From NCBI RefSeq assembly GCF_002091635.1, contig NZ_BDAC01000020.1, positions 1 through 64,000 on the forward strand: a DNA stretch of 64,000 bases. The letters run 5' to 3'. Made by a program: the position numbers and the translations under genes. The notes beneath the pieces are model-generated. The model saw only the letters and a list, made by a program, of their open reading frames with translations. It made no database searches and was not told where the DNA came from. This document shows positions 6,636-15,349 of this stretch, in pieces; the stretch's first letter is position 1, and each line of letters begins with the position of its first letter. This DNA comes from Pseudomonas indica NBRC 103045. GTDB lineage: Bacteria; Pseudomonadota; Gammaproteobacteria; Pseudomonadales; Pseudomonadaceae.

Positions 6636-9131
6636 TTATCGATCGCCGCGCAGGTTCACGCTGACGTTGGTGCCCTGCCCAGACTGTACCCTGGCACGGA
6701 TTTCACGCAACTGGCCATCATCCGGATTGCGGAGTTCGATCAAATAATCTCCTGCTGGAACCTTCAAGCGGAGCGGAGTCGTGGCATCGTCTTCGAGCGC
6801 GATTCGCTGGCGGCTCCCTACCCGCTTGACCGAATGGATATGCGCCCACGGAATGGCGTTGATCGCCAGGAATCCATCGGCAACCGCACTGTTGGTCGAG
6901 CGTTGCTCGAGTATGGAGGCCAGGGTCAGCTTGCGCCGTCCCAGTTCGGCATCGTTGGCAATGTGCTGGCGGGCACGCTCGACCAACGTCCCGGCGTCAT
7001 CATAGCGACGCTGCGCCATCAGGCTGTCCACTTCCTTCAGTACGGCGGCCCGCAACCTGCGCAGGCCGTCGCGTACCTCCTCCTCCGCCTGCGGATAGGC
7101 CCCCGCCCTCTGGTAAAGATCCCAGGCGTTCCGGCTCTCAGGAGTGAAATAGTTACCGCGACGCAAAGCCAGGTCGGCCTGATCGAGCAATTTGCGTACT
7201 TCGGCGGACTGTTCCCGGGCTCCCTCGGCGATCCGTGCGTCCAGCGCCGCCAGGTCACTGTTCCTGGGCAGAGCACGGTAGCCCAGTGCGAGATAATTTC
7301 TCGCCTGCTCCCAGTCCTCCCTCTCGACCGCTCTGCGCGTACCGTTCAGGGCAACCTCACCCAACCCCTGCACGCGTTCCTTGGCCGTGGCATCGTCCGG
7401 CTCCAGCCGCAACGCCTGCAGATAGGCCTCCAGCGCGCGTCGCAATCCCGCCGGTCTGTCGACGCCAGCCTTTTCTGCCTCCGCCGCGTCCTTCAACAGC
7501 CTGGCCAGTTGCTTGCGGTGTGCTTCGGCTCCCAACAACCTGCGATATTGCGCCTCCAGCATGGCCAGGGAGGTGCTGGCGGGTGCCAGTTCGCGCAGTC
7601 GGTCCATGCTCTCCTTGGCCTGTTCCAGATGCTCGCCCTTCAGCTCGGCCCTGGCCTGCTCGGCAAGAACTTCTTCCAGCCGCAACCTGCGCTCTGCCAC
7701 GCCAATGTTCTCGCCGGCCAAATCCTGCGCCCGCCGTAAAAGGGCGATAACCGAATCGGTTTTTTCGGGGGTATCCAGGTGCCCTGCCAGACGATCGTCG
7801 ATCTTGGCGAAGAGACGATTCAGACGATCCCGCTCCTCTGTTTCTCGTCGTGCCTGCGCCAGGGTTCCCGACAAGGCCACCAGTTTCGGATCGTCGGGAA
7901 ACGCCCGGATCGCACGGCTCAACGCCAGATCCGCCTCATCCAACCGGCCCTGGCGAAGCGCCTCCAGCACGGACTGGCCAGCCCCCTCCTCGACTCGCTC
8001 CGACAGCGCCGACAGTTTCGCGTTATCCGGATCGGCGATGCGCAAGGTGCGCAAGGTGTCCAGCGCGTTGTCCTCGGCGGGGAGCAACAACTTGCCCTCC
8101 TTGAGCTGGGTATCGGCGCGCAGCACCAGCTTCTCGATCAGACCCAACTCCTCCTCCGGCCGGGTCTGCAACCAGAACAGCAAGGCCACGCCGCAAATCA
8201 CCGGAATGCCCAGGCCCAGCGACCACAGACTCCAGCGGGAGGTGCCGACGGAAACATCCCAGCGACTGGCCTCGATGCTGTCTACCTGCGCTCCCGCGCT
8301 AGCCGCCAGAGCAGGACGTTGCGACAAGGCGGACAGCGGGGTCAGCAAGCGCTCGAACGGCAATTCGCCGATATCCCGGTCGGCCTCCAGCCTTGCGGCC
8401 AGACGTGACGAACGCATCACCAGGGCATTGAGCTGGTCCAGCAACATGGTCACGCTGCTCGGCCGCTGCGTCGGCTGGTCCACCAGCATCAACGTCAGGA
8501 GCGGCTGCAGGTCGGCGAGACTGTCGGGCAAGACCGACAGCCGCGCAGCCTGTCCGACCCGGCTCCGGGCCGGCGGCGGCTCGCCCGTCAGCAGGTAATG
8601 CAGCAGGAGACCGAGGCTATAGATATCCGCCCGCGCATCCGGAACACGGTTGGAAAAACACTCCGGCGCACAGTAATCGAGCGCGTCCCCTCCTCCTCGA
8701 ACCGAGCCCACCATCCAGGTCATGCCAAGGTCCAGCAGGACGGCCTCGCCATTGGCCCGGATGCCAATGCGGTCCGGATGCAGGACGCTGTACACGACAC
8801 CGGCACGATGCAAACCGCCAACCGCCGAGGCGATTTCCGCGAACAGCCGCAAACGCTGGCGAAGCGACAACGTGGACAACCACCCTGCATCGCCAGGCCA
8901 GCAACCGCTCAAGGGTTCGGCTTTCCGATTGTGTTCGGCCCCCTCCTGAACGCCACGCAGCAGATTGGGGTGCCGGGCCTGGTGCAACAGTTCGGTTTCC
9001 CGGACGAAACGGGCCATGACGGTTCCCTTGCCCCGTCCGTAGGGAGAGAGCACGAACAACGAGCCGTCCGGTTCGTGTTGCAGGCTCACCAGGCGGCTGA
9101 TGGATCGTTTCTCCAGGGATTGTTCAGTCAC
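6636..9131 (-). CDS. Membrane protein with degenerate Ser/Thr kinase domain, helical repeats and PEGA domain
   Basis: This 831-residue protein uses a GTG start with GGAG upstream. Residues about 15-240 have a bacterial Ser/Thr kinase fold (APE at 155-157, DIYSLGLLLHYLLTG in helix F), but the key sites are replaced. The VAIK lysine is Arg (VMAR, 38-41), HRD is YSV (114-116), the catalytic-loop Asn is Arg (HPDR, 118-121) and DFG is DLG (134-136). It is therefore probably a pseudokinase. One transmembrane helix lies at about 301-322. A long helical, coiled-coil/TPR-like region follows, presumably in the periplasm, and a PEGA domain at about 770-831 (VPAGDYLIELRNPDDG). PEGA domains often occur on envelope proteins. 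The domain could read a cytoplasmic signal and pass it across the inner membrane. Confidence 0.82.
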   Translation of the reverse strand: MTEQSLEKRSISRLVSLQHEPDGSLFVLSPYGRGKGTVMARFVRETELLHQARHPNLLRGVQEGAEHNRKAEPLSGCWPGDAGWLSTLSLRQRLRLFAEIASAVGGLHRAGVVYSVLHPDRIGIRANGEAVLLDLGMTWMVGSVRGGGDALDYCAPECFSNRVPDARADIYSLGLLLHYLLTGEPPPARSRVGQAARLSVLPDSLADLQPLLTLMLVDQPTQRPSSVTMLLDQLNALVMRSSRLAARLEADRDIGELPFERLLTPLSALSQRPALAASAGAQVDSIEASRWDVSVGTSRWSLWSLGLGIPVICGVALLFWLQTRPEEELGLIEKLVLRADTQLKEGKLLLPAEDNALDTLRTLRIADPDNAKLSALSERVEEGAGQSVLEALRQGRLDEADLALSRAIRAFPDDPKLVALSGTLAQARRETEERDRLNRLFAKIDDRLAGHLDTPEKTDSVIALLRRAQDLAGENIGVAERRLRLEEVLAEQARAELKGEHLEQAKESMDRLRELAPASTSLAMLEAQYRRLLGAEAHRKQLARLLKDAAEAEKAGVDRPAGLRRALEAYLQALRLEPDDATAKERVQGLGEVALNGTRRAVEREDWEQARNYLALGYRALPRNSDLAALDARIAEGAREQSAEVRKLLDQADLALRRGNYFTPESRNAWDLYQRAGAYPQAEEEVRDGLRRLRAAVLKEVDSLMAQRRYDDAGTLVERARQHIANDAELGRRKLTLASILEQRSTNSAVADGFLAINAIPWAHIHSVKRVGSRQRIALEDDATTPLRLKVPAGDYLIELRNPDDGQLREIRARVQSGQGTNVSVNLRGDR

Positions 9132-9179
9132 GGCGACACTCCAGAATCGGGGTGAGGAACGGCCATTCGTTCGGACGCG

Positions 9180-10451
9180 CTAGAAACGCGCTACCGCGGC
9201 CAGGGAGAAGGTGTCGTAGTACTTCGAGAAGTCCGCGCCGAAGTCGACGGAGAATTGTTCGAAAGCCAGGCCCAGACCGAAGGTGTAGTGGGTCTGGTCG
9301 CCCGTTCTGGCGGAGAAGACCAAGGCGTTCGCGTCTTCCAGGTTTTTGTCGCGGTAATGCAGGGTGTGCTCCGGATCCCGCCAGACGCCCGCACGCAAAC
9401 TGACGGGCACAGGGAGTTCGAAGAAGACGTATTCGCCCCCGAAGCGGATTTCCGTCCCGTCGCGAAGCTTCAACTGCGAAAGGTCTCCATCCGAGTTCTG
9501 ATCGTCGCCTTCGGCCGCGAATGCAGAGCTGATGTTGTGGGTCAGTTGCGAATACAGCACACGATTGACGTCGAGGCTCAACGTGAGGGCATCGTTGACG
9601 CGGTAGCTGAGGCCAACCCCCATCACATCGGGAATGTCGAAATCACTTCGCTTGCGCAACCAGGCGACCTGCTGCCCCGGGGTTTCGAAGTCGTCGCTGG
9701 CAACGACATCGTAATAGAGCCGTGGCGAGCGACGGTACACTGCGCCGAAGGCAAGTCGATCCGAGAGCAGGTAACGCAGACCCAGGGTATAGCCGAAGCC
9801 ATGGTCCTTGCCTTTCTGCGATTGCCGGGTGACGGCACCGCCGCCCACGTCCCGAGTCGTTGCGGAGTCGATCTCGAATTCGTGCCAGGCGATACCCGCT
9901 CCCAAGCGTAAACGCTCGCCGATGACAAAACCCACGGAGGTGCCATAGCTGACGTCGCTCAGCTTGATGCGACTGGAGAAAGGGAACAACGCAAAGTCAT
10001 CGGAGATGAAATCGAACCGGGTGTTGAAATCCATCTGCTCGTGACGGTAGAAGGCCACCGTCGCGGCTTCGAAAGGAAACACCGCCGAAAGGAAAGAGAC
10101 GCCACGCGCACTGGAGTCCGATGTGTCATGAGAGAGTTGGTAGTTGGGCTCGAAGAAGTTCCCTCCGTCAGCAAATGACAGATCGCGCAGATAAGGCGTG
10201 GAATAGCGGTAATAACGCCCCTCGGCGGAAAACTCCCGACGTGTCAGTTGCACCAGGCCTGCCGGGTTGGCGTAGGCTGCTGTCGCATCGTCCGCCAGGG
10301 CCACGAAAGCGCCGCCCATCGACAGGCTACGCGCTCCCGGATTAGAAAAATTGAACTGGATGCCCGAGGTCCCTTCCTCATCCGTAATGGCATGAGCACT
10401 TCCCGAACTGCTCAATACCAGTGCAATGGCCAAGCGCAAGCGATTATTCAT
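9180..10451 (-). CDS. OmpP1/FadL-like outer-membrane barrel, paralog 1
   Basis: The product has 423 residues with a signal peptide ending SAHA. The mature start shared by all four paralogs follows: ITDEEGTSGIQFNFSNPGAR, SLSMGGAFVALADDATAAYANPAGL. This is the N-terminal signature of OmpP1/FadL/PorV-type barrels. Alternating beta-strand patterns continue to a C-terminal aromatic residue (SLAAVARF), the usual outer-membrane assembly signal. FadL relatives pass hydrophobic compounds across the outer membrane; the substrate here is unknown. It lies 48 bases upstream of the pseudokinase gene and 19 bases downstream of paralog 2. Confidence 0.85.
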   Translation of the reverse strand: MNNRLRLAIALVLSSSGSAHAITDEEGTSGIQFNFSNPGARSLSMGGAFVALADDATAAYANPAGLVQLTRREFSAEGRYYRYSTPYLRDLSFADGGNFFEPNYQLSHDTSDSSARGVSFLSAVFPFEAATVAFYRHEQMDFNTRFDFISDDFALFPFSSRIKLSDVSYGTSVGFVIGERLRLGAGIAWHEFEIDSATTRDVGGGAVTRQSQKGKDHGFGYTLGLRYLLSDRLAFGAVYRRSPRLYYDVVASDDFETPGQQVAWLRKRSDFDIPDVMGVGLSYRVNDALTLSLDVNRVLYSQLTHNISSAFAAEGDDQNSDGDLSQLKLRDGTEIRFGGEYVFFELPVPVSLRAGVWRDPEHTLHYRDKNLEDANALVFSARTGDQTHYTFGLGLAFEQFSVDFGADFSKYYDTFSLAAVARF

Positions 10452-10470
10452 AATGGGCAGAGGTCATCGA

Positions 10471-11742
10471 TCAGAAGCGGGCAACCGCAGCCAATGAGAA
10501 GGTGTCGTAGTACCTCGAGAAGTCCGCACCGAAGTCGACGGAGAACTGTTCGAAGGCCATCCCCATGCCGAAGGTGTAGTGGGTCTGGTCACCCGTTCTG
10601 GCGGAGAAAATCATGACATTCGGGCCCCGGGAGCCATCGTCGCGGTAGTGTATGGTGTGCTCCGGGTCCCGCCAGACACCCGCACGTAGACTGACGGGTA
10701 CGGGGAGATTGAAGAAAACGTATTCACCCCCGAAGCGGATTTCCGTACCGTCGCGAAGCTTCATCCGCGAAAAGTCATCCCCTAATGAGCTCTGATCGAC
10801 GTCCTCGGGCAAGAATGCAGAGCTGAGGTTGCGGGTCAGCTGCGAATACAGGATGCGATTGACATCGAGGTTCAACGTGAGGGCCTCGTTGACGCGATAG
10901 CTGAGGCCAACCCCCAACACATCGGGAATGTCGAAGTCGCTTTGCTTGCGCATCTGGACGACTTGTTCCCCCAAGTCATCCAAATTGTTGGAAAAAGTGG
11001 CCTCATAACGAAGCCGCGGTGAACGACGGTACACCGCACCAAGGGCCAGCTGATCCGAAAGCAGATAACGCAGCCCCAGGGTATAGCCGACGCCATGATC
11101 CTTGCCCTTTTGAGTTTGGCGGTTGAGCAGCCCGGGATTAGTTTGGCCGAAGTCCCGAGTCGTTACGGAGTCGATCTCGAATTCGTGCCAGGCGATCCCC
11201 GCGCCCAGGCGCAGACGCTCGCCGATGGCGAAGCCCACGGAGGCGCCATAGCTGACGTCGCTCAGGTCGATGCGGCTGGAGAAGGGACGCGCAACGTTAC
11301 TATCGTCGGTAAAGAAATCGAACCGCGTATTGAAGTCCATCTGTTCGTGCCGATAGAGCGCCAGTGTCGCGAACTCGAACGGAAAGACCGCCGATAGGAA
11401 CGACACACCACTGGCGCTGGACTCGGCAGTGTCATGCTCGAGCTGGTAATCCGCCATGAAGTCTCCATGCGCGTCACTCAAATGCGGCGTGGAATACCGG
11501 TAGTGGCGCCCTTCCACGGACAACTCCCGGCGCGATAACTGAGTCAACCCCGCCGGATTGGCATAAGCGGCGGTGGCATCGTCCGCCAGCGCCAAGAAAG
11601 CGCCGCCCATTGAAAGGCTACGTGCGCCAGGATTGGAGAAGTTGAACTGAATGCCCGAGGTACCTTCCTCATCAGTGAGGGCAAAGGCGCTGTTCGAACT
11701 CATCAATGCCAGCGCAATGGCCACGCGCAAACGAATAGTCAT
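10471..11742 (-). CDS. OmpP1/FadL-like outer-membrane barrel, paralog 2
   Basis: At 423 residues this is the same length as paralog 1 and nearly identical to it over the N-terminal signature and the last strands (GDQTHYTFGMGMAFEQF, DTFSLAAVARF). Differences concentrate in probable extracellular loops, for example after HYRYSTPHLSD and around PFSSRIDLSD. The signal peptide is MTIRLRVAIALALMSSNSAFA. Conserved strands with variable loops suggest duplication followed by loop divergence. Confidence 0.85.
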   Translation of the reverse strand: MTIRLRVAIALALMSSNSAFALTDEEGTSGIQFNFSNPGARSLSMGGAFLALADDATAAYANPAGLTQLSRRELSVEGRHYRYSTPHLSDAHGDFMADYQLEHDTAESSASGVSFLSAVFPFEFATLALYRHEQMDFNTRFDFFTDDSNVARPFSSRIDLSDVSYGASVGFAIGERLRLGAGIAWHEFEIDSVTTRDFGQTNPGLLNRQTQKGKDHGVGYTLGLRYLLSDQLALGAVYRRSPRLRYEATFSNNLDDLGEQVVQMRKQSDFDIPDVLGVGLSYRVNEALTLNLDVNRILYSQLTRNLSSAFLPEDVDQSSLGDDFSRMKLRDGTEIRFGGEYVFFNLPVPVSLRAGVWRDPEHTIHYRDDGSRGPNVMIFSARTGDQTHYTFGMGMAFEQFSVDFGADFSRYYDTFSLAAVARF

Positions 11743-11772
11743 ACCGGTACTGCCTATGTTTGAGTTTAAGGG

Positions 11773-13038
11773 TCAGAATCTGGCCACCGCAGCCAATGAG
11801 AAGGTGTCGTAGTACTTCGAGAGATCGGCGCCGAAGTCGACAGAGAACTGTTCGAAGGCAAGGCCGAGACCGAAGGTGTAGTGGGTCTGATCGCCCGTTC
11901 TCGCCGAGAACACTTCGGCGTTACCGTCGAACGGATCGTCGCCGCGGTAATGGAGCGTGTGCTCGGGGTCGCGCCAGACCCCGGCTCGGAGGCTCAGGGG
12001 GACCGGCATGTCGATGAAGACGTATTCGCCTCCGAAACGAACCTCGGTTCCGTCGCGCAGTTTGAGCAATGCCGGATCGCCATCCTCGGTCTGATCGGCA
12101 CCTTCCGGTGCGAAGCGGGAACTGATGTTGTCGGTCAGTTGCGAATATCGAACCCTGTTCACATCGAAATTGAGTGTGAAAGCCGGGGTGATCCGATAGC
12201 TGACTCCCACGCCCAGTACGTCCGGGATGTCGAAATCGCTTTGCTTGTTCACGAACGCGACCTGTTCGCCGCCGGGGTTGGCTTCATCGGTGCTCGCGCT
12301 CACCTTGTAGTGGAAGCGTGGCGACCTCCGGTAAACCATGCCCAAGGACAGGTCGTCGGTGATGAGATAACGAAGGCCAAGGGTATAGCCGAAGCCATGA
12401 TCCGACCCATTCTGGCGCTGCCGGGTCGTGACCCCGTTGTCGGCGTCGCGTGTGGTCAGCGAGTCGAGTTCGAAGTCATGCCAGGCAATGCCGGCGCCCA
12501 GACGCAAGCGCTCTCCCACGGCCCAGCCGACCGAAGCGCCATAGGCCACATCCTTCAGCTCGGCACGGCTGTGGAATGGGAACAGAAAGGCGTTTTCCGG
12601 CTGATAATCGAACCGCGTCTTGAAGTTCATCAGCTCATGACGGTACAGGGCGACCGTTGCGTGTTCGAACGGGAAGACGGCAGACAGGAAGGAGGCGCCG
12701 CTGGTGGACGACCGGGCCTCGTCGTGAAAGGACGTGGTTTCGAAGCTCCCGTCCGTGGACTCCTCGACATCGCTGAGGTGCGGCGTGGAATACCGGTTGT
12801 AGCGCCCCTCCACGGACAGCTCGCGACGCGATAGCTGCGTCAGGCCCGCAGGATTCGCATACGCAGCGGTGGCATCGTCCGCCAGAGCCACGAACGCGCC
12901 CCCCATCGACAGACTACGCGCGCCCGGATTGGCGAAATTGAACTGGACCGCCGAGGTACCCTCATCATCGGTGAGGGCGAAAGCGCTGTTCGAACTCATC
13001 AATGCCAGCGCAATGGCCAGGCGCAAACGAATAGTCAT
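11773..13038 (-). CDS. OmpP1/FadL-like outer-membrane barrel, paralog 3
   Basis: The product has 421 residues from the ATG at 13038, chosen because the signal peptide MTIRLRLAIALALMSSNSAFA then aligns with paralog 2; a GTG at 13053 would add five residues. It is the closest relative of paralog 2 in its leader and promoter-proximal sequence. The barrel has the same opening and closing motifs, with loop changes around ESTDGSFETTSFHDEARSS and DEANPGGEQV. The gap to paralog 2 is 30 bases. Confidence 0.85.
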   Translation of the reverse strand: MTIRLRLAIALALMSSNSAFALTDDEGTSAVQFNFANPGARSLSMGGAFVALADDATAAYANPAGLTQLSRRELSVEGRYNRYSTPHLSDVEESTDGSFETTSFHDEARSSTSGASFLSAVFPFEHATVALYRHELMNFKTRFDYQPENAFLFPFHSRAELKDVAYGASVGWAVGERLRLGAGIAWHDFELDSLTTRDADNGVTTRQRQNGSDHGFGYTLGLRYLITDDLSLGMVYRRSPRFHYKVSASTDEANPGGEQVAFVNKQSDFDIPDVLGVGVSYRITPAFTLNFDVNRVRYSQLTDNISSRFAPEGADQTEDGDPALLKLRDGTEVRFGGEYVFIDMPVPLSLRAGVWRDPEHTLHYRGDDPFDGNAEVFSARTGDQTHYTFGLGLAFEQFSVDFGADLSKYYDTFSLAAVARF

Positions 13039-13069
13039 ACCGGTACTGCTCACGTTTGAAGTTTAAAGA

Positions 13070-14329
13070 TCAGAATCTGGCCACCGCAGCCAGGGAGTAG
13101 GTGTCGTAATACTTCGAAAGATCGGCGCCAAAATCGATGGAAAATTGCTCGAAGGCCAATCCCATGCCGAAGGTGTAGTGGGTCTGGTCACCCGTACTGG
13201 CGGAAAAGATCCTCGACTCGATGCTGCTGGGATCGTCGCCGTGGTAATGGATGATGTGTTCCGGATCGCGCCAGACGCCGGCACGGATGCTCAGGGGTAC
13301 CGGAAGATCGACGAACACGTATTCGCCGCCGAGGCGGATTTCCGTACCGTCCGACAGTTTCAGCGTGGAAAGCAGAGCATCGCTTGCTGTGGTCGAATCG
13401 AACGCCGAAGTGATGTTCCGTGTCAGTTGCGAATAGAGGACCCGGTTGATATCCAGGTTGACCGTGAGGGCCTCGTTGAAGCGGTAGCTCACTCCGACAC
13501 CCCAGACATCCGGTATGTCGAAATCGCTGTGCTTCCTCATGACCTCGATAGGTTCCGGCCCTTGGGAAACGGGGTCGAGGGAAAGGCTTCTCGCCTGGTA
13601 ACGCAGACGTGGTGAACGTCGGTAGACAGCCCCCACCGACAGGTCGTCGGTAATCAGATAACGCATCCCCAGGATATAGCCGAGGCCACTATCCTTGCCT
13701 TTCTGCGTCTGGATGCTCGCGGTACCGAAATTGGTATCCCGTACAGTTTCCGAGTCGATAGAGAATTCGTGCCAGACGAGGCCCGCTCCCAGGCGCAAGC
13801 GCTCACCCAGCGCGACACCGGCCGATACGCCGTAACTCACATCCTTCAAATCTATATCGCTCTTGAACGCAGCGGGATTGACCCCCTCCGTTTCGAAAGC
13901 GAACTGCGTGTTGAAATCCATGACCTCGTGCCGATAGATCGCCAGGGTCGCCTGCTCGAAGGGGAAGACCATCGACAGGAAGGCCGCCCCGCTGGAGGAA
14001 GACTCGCTCGTACCGTAGGACAGCACGTCCATGAAGCTCCCGTCGGTGGGCAACCGACCATCGCTCAGGTGCGGCGTGGAGTAGTCGTAGTAGCGCCCTT
14101 CGGCCGAAAACTCCCGGCGGGACAATTGAGTAAGCCCGGCCGGGTTGGCATAGGCGGCCGTAGCATCGTCCGCCAACGCCACGAACGCGCCGGCCATGGA
14201 CAGGCTCCGTGCCCCGGGATTGGAGAAATTGAACTGCATGCCGGCCGTGCCCTCCTCGTCGGTGATCGCGAAGGAAAGCGGGCTGAACAGAGCCATGGCG
14301 ATGGCAAGGCGCAAACGAGGCGAAGACAT
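13070..14329 (-). CDS. OmpP1/FadL-like outer-membrane barrel, paralog 4 (first in transcription order)
   Basis: The product has 419 residues with signal peptide MSSPRLRLAIAMALFSPLSFA, then ITDEEGTAGMQFNFSNPGAR and SMAGAFVALADDATAAYANP. SMAG replaces the SMGG of the other three. It ends DTYSLAAVARF. Being first after the response regulator (49-base gap), with paralog 3 only 31 bases away, it looks like part of one transcript. Its variable loops (DGRLPTDGSFMDVLSYG, EGVNPAAFKSD) differ from every other copy. Confidence 0.85.
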   Translation of the reverse strand: MSSPRLRLAIAMALFSPLSFAITDEEGTAGMQFNFSNPGARSLSMAGAFVALADDATAAYANPAGLTQLSRREFSAEGRYYDYSTPHLSDGRLPTDGSFMDVLSYGTSESSSSGAAFLSMVFPFEQATLAIYRHEVMDFNTQFAFETEGVNPAAFKSDIDLKDVSYGVSAGVALGERLRLGAGLVWHEFSIDSETVRDTNFGTASIQTQKGKDSGLGYILGMRYLITDDLSVGAVYRRSPRLRYQARSLSLDPVSQGPEPIEVMRKHSDFDIPDVWGVGVSYRFNEALTVNLDINRVLYSQLTRNITSAFDSTTASDALLSTLKLSDGTEIRLGGEYVFVDLPVPLSIRAGVWRDPEHIIHYHGDDPSSIESRIFSASTGDQTHYTFGMGLAFEQFSIDFGADLSKYYDTYSLAAVARF

Positions 14330-14378
14330 AGGAAACCCCGGCAGGAAAGGTAATCGGTCTTATCGGAGGAAAGCTCCC

Positions 14379-15347
14379 TCAGGCGTCGGGAGCATCGCCT
14401 TTGCGGAACGGCCAATAGCGCGTGACCAGGCGTCTGAAGAGGCTCTGATCGCGAATCTGGCCGATGTCCTCGACCACATGTCGCTGTTGCAGCTCGGGTA
14501 CGGCGCGCACGTTGCTGACATGGCGAGCGGCCGACATCAGGCTCAGCCGCATCATGCCTTTCTGCACGGGGCGTTTGAGGTAGCGATAGATCTGCCCCTC
14601 GTTGATGAGATTGATCGCGACGTTGGAGTCCAGATTGCGCGACGTGACGATGGTGGAAATCGCCGGGTGCATAGCCTTGAGCACTTTGACGAAATCGCTG
14701 ACGTCCTGGCCTGCCACGCTGACGTCGGAAACCACCACATCGACGTTTTCCCGGTCCAGCACCCGCAAGGCGCTGTCCAGGTCGCGTACGACGAAACAGC
14801 GGGAGGAGTTTTCCATGACGTCTCGGCAGACGTCCGCCAGGTCTCCTTCGTCGTCGATCACCAGCACGCCCGCATCGATCGGCGAGACCTTTACCGGTGC
14901 AGCCTCGGCCAGCTCCTCTTCACCTTCCAGCGGTATGACGTTGACGGTGTTGCGCGCTATCTGGACGGCGCTGGCCACCAGCGTGCGCATTTCGTCGTTG
15001 GACCAGGGCTTGTTGATGAAGCGGAACACCTCGCCATCGTTGATGGAGCTGATGACGGAGGACATATCGGAATAGCCGGTCAGCAGGATGCGCATGGTCC
15101 CGGGAGACACCCGGCGAACCCGGCGCAGCAGCTCCGCACCGAGCATCTGGGGCATGCGCTGGTCGCTGACGATGACATCGACCTTTTCCCTGCGGACGAT
15201 TTCCAGGGCCTCGTTCGGGTCCGTGGTACTCAGCACCCGGTAACTGCTGCGGAACAACGACGACAGGCTCATCAGGATGTAGCGCTCATCGTCGACGAAC
15301 AGTACGGTCGCCCGTTCGGGAATTTCATACGCTGGGATGGCTGACAT
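14379..15347 (-). CDS. Response regulator with two receiver domains and no DNA-binding output
   Basis: This 322-residue protein contains two receivers in series. Receiver 1 (about 13-130) has the acidic pair VDDE, phospho-acceptor Asp in VSDQRMP, a Thr in LLTGYSD and Lys in NKPW. Receiver 2 (about 157-275) has IDDE, Asp in VSDVSVAG, Thr in VTSRN and Lys in LKRPV. Both therefore look phosphorylatable. A basic tail of about 45 residues has no recognised output domain, so it probably acts by protein contact or as a phosphate relay or sink. Its ATG lies 2 bases after the stop of the histidine kinase gene, marking the two as cognate partners. Confidence 0.88.
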   Translation of the reverse strand: MSAIPAYEIPERATVLFVDDERYILMSLSSLFRSSYRVLSTTDPNEALEIVRREKVDVIVSDQRMPQMLGAELLRRVRRVSPGTMRILLTGYSDMSSVISSINDGEVFRFINKPWSNDEMRTLVASAVQIARNTVNVIPLEGEEELAEAAPVKVSPIDAGVLVIDDEGDLADVCRDVMENSSRCFVVRDLDSALRVLDRENVDVVVSDVSVAGQDVSDFVKVLKAMHPAISTIVTSRNLDSNVAINLINEGQIYRYLKRPVQKGMMRLSLMSAARHVSNVRAVPELQQRHVVEDIGQIRDQSLFRRLVTRYWPFRKGDAPDA

Positions 15348-15349
15348 GT

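Noticed and set aside
6636-9131. Active Ser/Thr protein kinase
   Set aside because: Catalytic Asp, loop Asn and the ATP-anchoring Lys are all replaced, so only a kinase-like fold is claimed.
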